From: Gordius sp. MW1
Taxonomy: Eukaryota > Nematomorpha > Gordioida > Gordea > Gordiidae
NCBI GenBank assembly: GCA_964036665.1
Contig: OZ038531.1
Location: 21,368,324-21,432,323, forward strand
DNA length: 64,000 nt
Direction: 5' to 3'
In this document: positions 37,601 to 41,372 of the stretch, piece by piece
Layout: each line of letters starts with the position of its first letter
How positions within the stretch are numbered: position 1 is the first letter of the stretch
The notes under the pieces: model-generated
Seen by the model: only the letters and a program-made list of their open reading frames with translations
Told to the model about the DNA's origin: nothing
Database searches by the model: none
Program-made: the position numbers and the translations under genes

Positions 37601-40600
37601 GAACGCCGCGGGGCAGAGTTTAGAATTTGATATATATATTGTTGATGAAAATATTGAGAATATAATGGGATGGACATGGATAAGAAAGATTGGTCCCTTA
37701 GTTAATTATTGGGGAATATGTAAATATAATAAAATTAATTTTGTGCACTGCAATAAGGATAATATTGGTGATAATAAAGCTGTAGATAAAGTCGGGTCTG
37801 AGCCTACGACCATAATTGGTAAGGTAGCAGGAGTCTCCTTATTTTCAGACGAGGGCAAGGTTTCAAATAATGAGACTAGTTCCTCGTGTATGGAGGTAAA
37901 GGCATATAAAAATGCCGAGAATTCCTCATTTAAAATGGATCGTAGGGATGTTCGGAACGATAATGATCTATGGCGCGACAAAATTGACAAAATTAAAGCA
38001 GAGTTTGAAGAGATTTTTGCGAACGAATTAGGATGTCTAAATGATAACATATTCTCAATTAAAATTAAAGATCAAGGCGCTCCACGTTTTTGCCCAGCCC
38101 GGCGCATTCCACTAGTATGGAAAGACCAAGTTGAACAGGTTATTAACACTTGGTTAAAAGATGATGTAATCGAGCCGGTTGATTATTCGGATTGGGCAAC
38201 ACCTTTAGTTCCGGTTAAAAAACCAGATGGAACGATAAGGGTGTGTGCGGATTACCGAATAACAATCAATAAATGTGTTGTGGATGTAAAATATCCCCTC
38301 CCCAGAATTGAAATGGTGTTAGCAAATTTAAAAGGCGCAAAATTTTTTTCAAAAATTGATTTGGCTAATGCCTATCTGCAATTGCGCGTAACTAGTAAAT
38401 CCGCTAAACTATTGACCATTAATACCGAAAAGGGTTTATTTGCTTTTAAACGTTTACCTTTCGGTCTAAGTGTGTCGGCGGCAATTTTTCAAAGAACAAT
38501 GGCCTCAATTTTTTTGAATTTAGAAGGCATAAATTTTTATTTGGACGATATCTTGATCACTGGTTCCACTAGGGACGAACATGACATGCGTCTAATAGTA
38601 GAAAGGTATGTAGGAATCGTAAAGAAATGGTTAAATTTGGCTAAAGTGACGAAGGAAGGAACATGGTTATATAAACTATATCATAACATGTCGCCAAGAT
38701 ATCCTGATCGTCCTGCGGTTAGCTACGAATTTTTAAATCGTAAATTAAGATACCCACCAGATTTTTTAAATGTTGATGATTATCAACAATTGCCAATGGT
38801 AGGTAAACCAAAGTTTCAGCTTAACCAAAAGGTGTGGTATAGAAACTATTTGGGTAAACCTAAATGGCTTTTGGGTGAGATTGTACAACAGGTCGGTTCT
38901 AAAATTTTTAAAATTAAAGATAAACAAAGTGATAATAATGAAATAAGACACACGGAGCAATTAAAATTGTGTGAGCCCTAATACGTATGTATGTTAAAGG
39001 CACACGAACAATCGAGATTGTATGGGTACTATTTTAATTATTATTTTAACTTTGTATTTGGTACATCGAAACTCCTACCTTTTCGAAAAAACTTGACAAA
39101 ATTCAAATCACGTGACGATTGCGAGTGCGCTCCTCAACCAAGATTGCCAAGCCATTACTAAATGGTAAATCAGATCGTTCAATACCTCACATTATGACAA
39201 CGAATACAATATGAATTTTGGCGATGAAAATGAAACAATAACAATATCTTGGCCTGTCACCTCCAAACATATGAAAAAATTCTACCAATAAAAAAAAAAA
39301 AAAAAGACCCCCCCCCTATTATTTTTGAAGTCAGCTCGAATCAAGAAACCTCGTTGCCAAGAACGACCTATCCCTGCATATGAATCACAGACCGATGTAA
39401 TCTTTAGAACTAACGTCCCCAAACCTCACTTTGGCACATCCTTACTCTCAAAACCTTCCAAAACTGAAATTTCCCACCTCACCTTTACAGCTAGCACACC
39501 AGGCTGCTCTGATTGAATAAACAAATTTAAATCAACAATCGCAAGAATAGTAATTGGATAATACACAAAAACATAAAAAATATCCAATTCCCAAAATCAG
39601 AAAATCCTGAATAGTGTTTAGTTGTCTAACATTTTCGGCAGATCATATTTTTGCTATAATTATATATTTGAATATTGTAACCCCAAAACCAAAACCTGGT
39701 TGGTAAAAACCCTTTAATTTCATTATAGCAATTATTTGTCTACATATATATCTACCCCTGGCCCTATTCTTCAAAACCATATACATTATTGATATATTCA
39801 TAAACCAATCCCAATGATTTGAAGAAAACATTAAATCTATAAAATTCAGACACGAAGTCAGAAAAATATACAAAAAAAAATCTCAACATAAACTATGCCT
39901 CAGCCTTAAAGTAAAACATCTAGAAATCAAAACTTTAGCCCACAGATCTATTAGTATCTTATCTATGCGTTTCCTAGTGAAAACGTTCCTCTCAATCTAA
40001 ACCAAGGGATGGTCACATATAATCTGTAAACCATCCCACATCCAGTATCAAACCATACCACTTTTCAACGTCCAGTATCAAACAAAATCACTTTCCAGAC
40101 TACAACAGATATTTTTCTTTGTAAAGGGGAAGGTGTTGTGTCCTCCCCTATAGAAATTATCATATACAAACATCTCCCCCTATAGAAATTATCATATACT
40201 AACTTCCTATACAAATCCCCCCACCCCCCACTGCGCTGCTATACAATACAAAAGTTTTCACTTGTAATATACAAAAGTTTTCACTTGTAATATACAAAAG
40301 TTTTCACTTGTAATATACAAAAGACATCATCAGATTAAAACAAAATGAACGGGCAAAATATTTTAAAAACTAAGAATATAGTAATTAAAAAGGAAGTATG
40401 ATTCAATAAATGAATAGAGCAAAACGATAATTTTTTAACAATAACTTAGTTTGGTGCAATCTTATTTTGTGAGTTTATATTTTAACAACATAATCCAGCC
40501 AAAAAAACTTATGATATCAACTCAATTTTTTAATCGACGCAGATTGATGGTGTTAGAACGGGAGCTGAGGTTGGAACACGAAGACATAAATTCGACGGTG

Positions 40601-41068
40601 AAAGATAAGCAAATGATCATAGAGGCACAAGAGCGCAGGATCCGAGAACTAAATCAAGCCAACGAAAAACTCGTCAAAACCCTGGGACGACTCAACAACG
40701 GAGTTTGCTACTCTAACCCCCCGACCCCCCAACAAGTTGAGGACTTGGACCAAGAAGAAGCCGAAGAACCTCTTCAACAAGCCCAAAGCACCTCCAACTC
40801 CATGATAAATTTTACGCAATCACCCCTCAAAAATAACGGAACTTTGAGCTCTCACGGGCCTTTGAGGTTATCTTCGAACCATCATTTAACCAGCGTGGGG
40901 CCTCCGAACAAGACCATCATGAAGTTAGTCAACCCGCTCCTAGGACACAATGTCTCCTTGAACGGGTCATCTAATAAACGTCGAGACAACGGGGAGTTAC
41001 TTTCTTCGACAGCTCTACCCCTTCACAAAATTTTCCTGGGAACACCGCAAAAAAGTAGTAATTGCTAA
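906..41068 (+). CDS. SYNGAP1/DAB2IP/RASAL2-like: SynGAP/DAB2IP/RASAL2-family Ras GTPase-activating protein gene (5' partial)
   Basis: Proteins of this family speed GTP hydrolysis on Ras/Rap at membranes and act as scaffolds. Exons I can splice in phase are 906-1036, 1223-1631, 13387-13449 (long form), or 20774-20951 as an alternative first exon, followed by 22469-22653, 23233-23348, 24659-24682 (microexon), 28564-28947, 29424-29713, 30091-30284, 31003-31165, 31704-31962, 32348-32575, 32829-33198, 33636-35131, 35365-35434, 35646-35842 and 40543-41068. The form starting at 20774 totals 4680 nt, a multiple of three, giving 1559 aa including the microexon. Domain order is KRTKS basic segment, PH region, C2, RasGAP, disordered linker, coiled coil, as in the vertebrate family. 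The arginine finger ([10 protein letters not shown]519 of the 1559-aa form) and the FLRF motif (630-633) are intact. The first listed exon begins in mid-codon after a 3' splice site, so the long form starts upstream of the window. Exon boundaries are my reading of GT/AG sites; no transcript data support them. Confidence 0.93.
1743..1912. mobile_element. GGGCGTAGCCAGG hAT-like MITE
   Basis: Left end AAGGGCCTAGCCAAG, right end GGCTACGCCCATG, with a long G-run inside. Confidence 0.82.
1979..2134. mobile_element. GGGCGTAGCCAGG hAT-like MITE, degraded
   Basis: Left end CATGGAGCCAGGATTGG, right end ACCCTACGCCCTTG. The body matches the family. Confidence 0.75.
2487..2651. mobile_element. GGGCGTAGCCAGG hAT-like MITE
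   Basis: CATGGGCCTAGCCAGCATTGG to TGGCTACGCCCACG, with the family body between. Confidence 0.82.
3262..3350. mobile_element. GGGCGTAGCCAGG hAT-like MITE, decayed fragment
   Basis: Only the left half is recognisable (GGAGCAGTTGGGATATGATTTATTAAGGGGC pattern in part, then AAAATAATAG). No right end. Confidence 0.4.
4804..4972. mobile_element. GGGCGTAGCCAGG hAT-like MITE
   Basis: CATGGTCCTAGCTAAGG to TGGCTACGCCCATG, with an 11-12-base G-run after the left end. Confidence 0.82.
5203..5363. mobile_element. GGGCGTAGCCAGG hAT-like MITE, variant subfamily
   Basis: Perfect ends CATGGGCGTAGCCAGG/CCTGGCTACGCCCATG. AATGTAAT occurs on both sides, the right copy after six extra bases. The interior (AATGCAAAAACTTTGAAAAA) is shared with 62471-62616. 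Confidence 0.88.
5874..6036. mobile_element. GGGCGTAGCCAGG hAT-like MITE, degraded ends
   Basis: Left GCTTGGTGCCAGCATTGG, right CCTTGTGCCCATG. The body is typical of the family. Confidence 0.75.
6507..6673. mobile_element. GGGCGTAGCCAGG hAT-like MITE with target duplication
   Basis: CATGGCGTAGCCAGG to CCTGGCGACGCCCATG, flanked by GATTTGGG (6499-6506) and GATTAGGG (6674-6681), 7 of 8 matching. Confidence 0.9.
6920..7066. mobile_element. GGGCGTAGCCAGG hAT-like MITE
   Basis: CGTGAGCGTAGCTAAGG to TCTGGCTACGCCAATG, with the typical body. Confidence 0.8.
10236..10312. mobile_element. GGGCGTAGCCAGG hAT-like MITE, 77-bp deleted copy
   Basis: Both ends are kept (CATGGGCGTAACCATG and CTGGCTACGCCCATG) but most of the interior is lost. 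Confidence 0.8.
11341..11511. mobile_element. GGGCGTAGCCAGG hAT-like MITE with target duplication
   Basis: CATGGGCCTAGCTAGG to CTGGCTACACCCATG, flanked by CCTATGTG (11333-11340) and CCTATGTA (11512-11519), 7 of 8 matching. Confidence 0.9.
13387..13449 (+). CDS. RasGAP gene, 63-nt internal exon of the long form
   Basis: This is a short open exon after a T-rich TTTAG acceptor, ending AAAG/GTAGTT. It enters and leaves in phase 1, so it is compatible with both 1631 upstream and 22469 downstream. It encodes about 21 residues including a [10 protein letters not shown] motif, which looks like a phosphorylatable Ser-rich linker. It has no recognised domain. The exon call rests on splice signals, phase agreement and local composition only. 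Confidence 0.5.
13859..14061. mobile_element. hAT MITE, TAGTGTTG family, copy 1
   Basis: Ends TAGTGTTTTAAAAG and CCCAAAACTA with inner GGTTTTAGTTGAC...GTTTAATCGACTAGAACC inverted arms. The 8-bp duplicates are CTTTGTCC/CTTTGACC (7 of 8). Confidence 0.85.
14173..14335. mobile_element. Possible GC-rich hAT MITE related to 19361-19485
   Basis: Begins near AGAGATCTGCAGCGGGCC and ends near GGCTCGGTCCTCT. Its GC-rich body stands out from the AT-rich DNA around it. Similar GC-rich fragments appear at 17700-17770 and 56215-56385. Boundaries and family membership are uncertain. Confidence 0.35.
14529..15117 (+). repeat. Dispersed repeat with (GGAC)n and ATGCATAGCAATT end, copy 1
   Basis: It contains internal duplicated blocks (GATTTTGGCCTCGG at about 14630 and 14790; GAGCTCGGGCGAGGTCGG at 14902), then CCACAGCCATTAAAAACCCC, a GGACGGACGGACGGA run and the terminal CATAAAATGCATAGCAATTT. 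The same order recurs at 32014-32300. No coding capacity. Confidence 0.75.
15479..15498 (-). repeat. Left inverted end flanking the minisatellite
   Basis: TTGCTATGCAATTTATGGGC is the exact reverse complement of 17493-17512. Together they enclose the whole 12-unit array. Confidence 0.85.
15605..15618 (+). repeat. Short telomere-like repeat
   Basis: GGGTTAGGGTTAG-type sequence of only two units, within a region of small direct repeats (AGGCAAAATGTAATAT twice). Too short to call a former telomere. Confidence 0.4.
15786..17222 (+). repeat. Minisatellite, 12 units of about 100-131 bp
   Basis: The anchor GGCCAATGG (first unit GGCGAATGG) recurs at 15788, 15888, 15996, 16103, 16234, 16363, 16490, 16618, 16746, 16873, 17002 and 17129. 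Early spacings are 100-108 bp; later ones settle at 127-131 bp because a segment with AGTAACAGGAACAATCATAA was gained. Each unit carries GGTCAGCAGCCAGCGGACGG and a small inverted repeat CCAATGG...CCATTGG. Short frames read MANGHFF-like peptides, but the usual period is not a multiple of three and the frame changes between units, so I do not regard it as coding. It lies in a RasGAP intron. Confidence 0.95.
17493..17512 (+). repeat. Right inverted end flanking the minisatellite
   Basis: GCCCATAAATTGCATAGCAA, preceded by CAACGGACAACCAAAAACGA. It is the same terminal motif as in the dispersed repeats ending near 15117 and 32300. ATTGC-ATA-GCAAT can fold into a 5-bp hairpin. Confidence 0.85.
17850..18060. 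mobile_element. hAT MITE, TAGTGTTG family, copy 2
   Basis: Flanked by CTAGCAAC/CCAGCAAC (7 of 8). AGTGTTGCAAAGC near the left end is duplicated in tandem (17851-17876). Confidence 0.85.
18771..18899. mobile_element. GGGCGTAGCCAGG hAT-like MITE
   Basis: CCAAGGCGTAGCCAGG to CCTGGCTACGCCCGTG, with a shortened body. Confidence 0.82.
19094..19255. mobile_element. GGGCGTAGCCAGG hAT-like MITE
   Basis: CATGGCCTTTGCCAGG to CCTGGCAACGCCCAATG, with the typical body. Confidence 0.8.
19361..19485. mobile_element. hAT-type MITE with TAGAGAACTGCA ends
   Basis: 125 bp with 12-bp inverted ends TAGAGAACTGCA/TGCAGTTCTCTA and a perfect 8-bp duplication GCTCACCT (19353-19360 and 19486-19493). The interior is GC-rich with CCGGACCCGACCCG-like repeats. 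Confidence 0.9.
20774..20951 (+). CDS. RasGAP gene, probable alternative first coding exon
   Basis: The ATG at 20774 has an A at -3. It opens a 59-codon frame beginning [11 protein letters not shown] and ending CGA-A/GTAAGT, a strong donor in phase 1 that matches the acceptor at 22469. No AG lies in the pyrimidine-rich 30 nt before the ATG, so it is more likely a first exon than an internal one. Both this exon and 13387-13449 feed the same acceptor in the same phase, the pattern expected of two promoters. The protein segment has no domain I recognise. No promoter motif was identified with confidence. Confidence 0.55.
22469..22653 (+). CDS. RasGAP gene, linker exon
   Basis: The exon follows an ATTGCAG acceptor, is open for about 62 codons and ends ATATCG/GTAATT in phase 0. 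It contains a [11 protein letters not shown] motif, a likely basophilic-kinase or 14-3-3-type site, followed by a Pro/Asn-rich stretch. Both candidate upstream exons (13387-13449 and 20774-20951) end in phase 1 and fit it. It joins 23233 without disturbing the frame. The longer frame starting near 22337 runs through the pyrimidine tract and stops at 22529-22531, so I did not use it. Confidence 0.65.
23233..23348 (+). CDS. RasGAP gene, KRTKS basic exon upstream of the PH region
   Basis: The frame reads through [11 protein letters not shown], closely matching the conserved SIKRTKSQPKLDR segment found just before the PH domain in vertebrate SynGAP, DAB2IP and RASAL2. This is the first exon whose family identity is clear from sequence alone. 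The acceptor is TATGTAG and the donor AAAG/GTAACT, in phase 2. A Glu-rich run (EEEEE) lies at its end. The basic, serine-containing motif is a plausible membrane-contact or phosphorylation site. Confidence 0.85.
23432..23584. mobile_element. GGGCGTAGCCAGG hAT-like MITE, just after RasGAP exon 23233-23348
   Basis: CATAGGCGTAGCCAGG to GTGGCTACGCCCATG. Flanks ACACGTAT/ACGTGTAT match at 6 of 8. Confidence 0.85.
24659..24682 (+). CDS. RasGAP gene, candidate 24-nt cassette microexon
   Basis: Exactly 24 nt lie between a very strong acceptor (GGTTTTTTTCTTTCAG) and an AAAG/GTATTG donor. The segment enters and leaves in phase 2, as do its flanking exons 23233-23348 and 28564-28947, so including or skipping it keeps the frame. 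It adds the residues PPIPFKQ plus a split codon, a short proline-basic peptide between the KRTKS segment and the PH region. It is too short for ordinary ORF calling. Similarity cannot confirm it, so confidence rests on splice-site quality and phase symmetry. Confidence 0.5.
25575..25747. mobile_element. GGGCGTAGCCAGG hAT-like MITE
   Basis: CATGGGCGTAGCCAAGG with a G-run, to GCTGGCTAGGTCC. Confidence 0.82.
28564..28947 (+). CDS. RasGAP gene, PH-region exon
   Basis: The exon encodes CRSHESL, the family's conserved RSHESLL motif, then a strand resembling FxFxVTT, and ends with [13 protein letters not shown], matching the SCRSAAERDKW C-terminal helix of the family PH domain. Between the strand and YYSC lies a proline-rich insert of roughly 30 residues ([11 protein letters not shown]) that the vertebrate proteins, as I recall them, lack. 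The donor CACAG/GTAAAT is in phase 2. The coding strand is markedly GC-richer than the introns on either side. Confidence 0.9.
29225..29363. mobile_element. GGGCGTAGCCAGG hAT-like MITE with target duplication
   Basis: CATGGGCGTTGCCAGC to CCGGCAACGCCCATG, flanked by AATATGCC (29217-29224) and AAAATGCC (29364-29371), 7 of 8 matching. It sits 60 bp before a C2-domain exon. Confidence 0.9.
29424..30284 (+). CDS. RasGAP gene, C2-domain exons (29424-29713, 30091-30284)
   Basis: The two exons encode a C2 domain with the family signatures [36 protein letters not shown] and [14 protein letters not shown], followed by LYKDF, which leads into the GAP domain. The C2 domain probably helps dock the protein to membranes and, in the vertebrate relatives, contributes to activity on Rap. 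Splicing across AG/GTAGAG and CCTAG/GCAG rebuilds an Ile-Gly junction in frame (phase 1). The second exon ends CAC/GTAAGT in phase 0. A hAT-type MITE (29225-29363) sits just upstream of the first exon. Confidence 0.92.
31003..33198 (+). CDS. RasGAP gene, catalytic RasGAP-domain exons
   Basis: Exons 31003-31165, 31704-31962, 32348-32575 and 32829-33198 encode the GAP domain. Visible motifs are [16 protein letters not shown] (arginine finger), [33 protein letters not shown] and [15 protein letters not shown]. All catalytic landmarks are present, so the protein should be an active GAP. I placed the last acceptor at CTTTTTAG/ATTTGG because it restores the conserved [16 protein letters not shown] text; an earlier CTTGCAG (32771-32777) would add 17 codons that the family lacks. 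Two hAT MITEs (31305-31462 and 33335-33541) lie in or beside these introns. Confidence 0.93.
31305..31462. mobile_element. hAT MITE, TAGTGTTG family, copy 3 (RasGAP intron)
   Basis: 158 bp with a perfect 8-bp duplication GTATAAAT (31297-31304 and 31463-31470). The arms read TTTAGTCGACTAAACATAAA and its complement. It lies in the intron between GAP-domain exons. Confidence 0.93.
32014..32300 (+). repeat. Dispersed repeat with (GGAC)n and ATTGCATAGCAATTA end, copy 2 (RasGAP intron)
   Basis: Colinear with 14730-15117: CTAGACAAGTTGCC, GGGCTTGGGCGAGGTC, CCACAGCCATTAAAAACCC, GGACGGACGGACAACC, CCCATAAATTGCATAGCAAT. It ends 48 bp before the GAP-domain exon at 32348. Confidence 0.8.
33335..33541. mobile_element. 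hAT MITE, TAGTGTTG family, copy 4 (RasGAP intron)
   Basis: 207 bp with a perfect 8-bp duplication CCATTATC (33327-33334 and 33542-33549). The right end is less than 100 bp from the acceptor of the long exon at 33636. Confidence 0.93.
33636..35131 (+). CDS. RasGAP gene, long exon for the disordered region
   Basis: This nearly 1.5-kb exon is the longest in the gene. The first 30 codons continue the helical segment after the GAP domain (a [13 protein letters not shown] stretch). The rest is rich in Ser, Asn, Pro, Gln and His, with no recognisable fold, as in the poorly conserved middle of DAB2IP-family proteins, which acts as a docking region. The donor CAAAG/GTATGG is in phase 2. The coding DNA is clearly GC-richer than the introns. 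I saw no stop codon or frameshift. Confidence 0.85.
35365..41068 (+). CDS. RasGAP gene, C-terminal coiled-coil exons (35365-35434, 35646-35842, 40543-41068)
   Basis: These exons encode a charged heptad-rich coiled coil ([47 protein letters not shown]) matching the C-terminal DAB2P_C/DUF3498-type region of the family. A tail ends in SSNC before the TAA at 41066-41068. The same SSNC ending occurs in vertebrate DAB2IP as I recall it. The 4.7-kb intron 35843-40542 has been filled by a Ty3/gypsy element; without it the intron would be about 0.6 kb. Phases (2, 0, 2) agree. Confidence 0.88.
36200..36388 (+). repeat. 5' LTR of gypsy element 1
   Basis: It begins TGTTGTGTCCTCCCC and ends TATACAAAA. 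The last third consists of a 23-bp unit (TTTTCACTTG...CAAAAG) repeated about three times. The first ~120 bp match the LTRs of element 2; the rest does not. Confidence 0.92.
36390..36400 (+). other. Primer-binding site of gypsy element 1
   Basis: TGGTGTCAGAA starts one base after the 5' LTR and is complementary to the 3' end of a tRNA-Leu (acceptor ...TTCTGACACCA). The match stops after 11 nt, whereas element 2 keeps 17. Confidence 0.75.
36834..37343 (+). CDS. gag remnant with CCHC zinc knuckle, gypsy element 1
   Basis: This 169-codon frame from ATG ends at TGA 37341-37343. A zinc knuckle of spacing CX2CX4HX4C occupies C59, C62, H67 and C72, followed by an Asn-rich stretch, as in retrotransposon nucleocapsids. 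It is far too short for a complete Gag, and instead of capsid it begins with a hydrophobic run around residues 21-39. Either the capsid region is deleted or this is an unusual short Gag. The next frame (protease-RT) continues in the same phase past the single TGA. Confidence 0.75.
   Translation: MFNRNPSIFIHFYNCLLSDKAFIILFIVFLILLCIMIYIKLRKVEKIFLVKNTPSLPTCFFCNKTGHVKKNCFLLKGKGFNNNRFNNNNNYTNPFNRGPRTPYTPYNFDFNENSPLRAQREWPGNRKCCLSNTTNKEETKADICSGCRTSLPQVSHSSMGHCGGQHCSD
37344..38981 (+). CDS. Gypsy element 1 pol: protease-RT fused to integrase C-terminus
   Basis: The frame stays open from the codon after the gag TGA to the TAA at 38979-38981. An aspartic protease site (FLADTGST) is encoded near 37450, then the RT domain with [30 protein letters not shown] and the catalytic FYLDDILI. 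After about 38600 the text switches to [16 protein letters not shown] and a GPY/F-like integrase C-terminal region also found in element 2 at 49466-49847. Missing are the RT thumb, RNase H, the integrase zinc finger and most of the DDE core. It cannot supply its own integrase. The RT resembles K02A2.6/Mag-type gypsy proteins, but lineage is unproven. Confidence 0.9.
   Translation, partial: RLAKAGTSFSNVNLINFFNARSPYVTVNIDNNYITFLADTGSTISLISQINFKKYWPEKLLKKTSILAKQLNGCPINILGYTKVNVNAAGQSLEFDIYIVDENIENIMGWTWIRKIGPLVNYWGICKYNKINFVHCNKDNIGDNKAVDKVGSEPTTIIGKVAGVSLFSDEGKVSNNETSSSCMEVKAYKNAENSSFKMDRRDVRNDNDLWRDKIDKIKAEFEEIFANELGCLNDNIFSIKIKDQGAPRFCPARRIPLVWKDQVEQVINTWLKDDVIEPVDYSDWATPLVPVKKPDGTIRVCADYRITINKCVVDVKYPLPRIEMVLANLKGAKFFSKIDLANAYLQLRVTSKSAKLLTINTEKGLFAFKRLPFGLSVSAAIFQRTMASIFLNLEGINFYLDDILITGSTRDEHDMRLIVERYVGIVKKWLNLAKVTKEGTWLYKLYHNMSPRYPDRPAVSYEFLNRKLRYPPDFLNVDDYQQLPMVGKPKFQLNQKVWYRNYLGKPKWLLGEIVQQVGSKIFKIKDKQSDNNEIRHTEQLKLCEP
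40123..40133 (+). other. Polypurine tract of gypsy element 1
   Basis: AAAGGGGAAGG abuts the 3' LTR, the expected site for plus-strand priming. The same tract precedes the 3' LTR of element 2. Confidence 0.85.
40134..40322 (+). repeat. 3' LTR of gypsy element 1
   Basis: It is the same 189-bp sequence as the 5' LTR, with no difference that I can see. It directly follows the polypurine tract and is followed by the target duplicate GACAT. Confidence 0.92.
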
Positions 41069-41308
41069 TTTTGCCACACAATTTTTGGCCTCTTATTTGG
41101 TGGAATTGTCAAGTTTAGACATTGCAAATGGTAAACATGATGTGAATATAGCATTTATCGACTTCGATATTAAAATTACAAACCGTGCTTGGAATATATT
41201 ATATATATACAAACATCATATACGTGAACACATATACATTTATAAAAAAAGTCTCGTATTTATATCATCATTATCACGATCGAGCACTTTCGAATACGTA
41301 TCACACTA

Positions 41309-41314
41309 TTTATT
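41309..41314 (-). terminator. Candidate poly(A) signal of POFUT1
   Basis: TTTATT on the plus strand reads AATAAA on the minus strand, about 60 nt past the POFUT1 stop codon. It is well placed for a short 3' UTR. Confidence 0.45.
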
Positions 41315-41335
41315 TGTATCAAAATTTTATATCAA

Positions 41336-41341
41336 AATAAA
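41336..41341 (+). terminator. Candidate poly(A) signal of the RasGAP gene
   Basis: AATAAA lies about 270 nt past the RasGAP stop codon. It is the first canonical hexamer I see there on this strand. It lies beyond the candidate minus-strand signal of POFUT1, so the transcripts probably overlap. Confidence 0.45.
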
Positions 41342-41372
41342 AAACGTGATTTTCTATAAAAACTCCCATTTT

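Larger units (their letters stand above)
36200..40322 (+). mobile_element. Ty3/gypsy LTR retrotransposon, element 1 (internally deleted)
   Basis: A 4.1-kb element sits in the RasGAP intron between exons 35646-35842 and 40543-41068, in the sense orientation. It has two 189-bp LTRs that I read as identical, a 5-bp target duplication GACAT (36195-36199 and 40323-40327), a primer-binding site, a CCHC-containing gag remnant, protease, RT and a polypurine tract. RNase H and most of integrase are missing: the frame jumps from just after the RT YLDD region into the integrase C-terminal part near 38600. Identical LTRs mean recent insertion. The closest relative in the window is element 2. Confidence 0.93.

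Noticed and set aside
38766-38960. Minus-strand frame repeated at 49632-49826
   Set aside because: It is the antisense of the gypsy integrase C-terminal coding region and recurs only because the element does.
40023-40133. Small conserved frames in the 3' region of gypsy elements (39325-39516, 50188-50379), perhaps an extra protein
   Set aside because: Similarity between the two copies is expected from recent shared ancestry, the frames start at non-ATG codons, and there is no env-like signal or membrane pattern.
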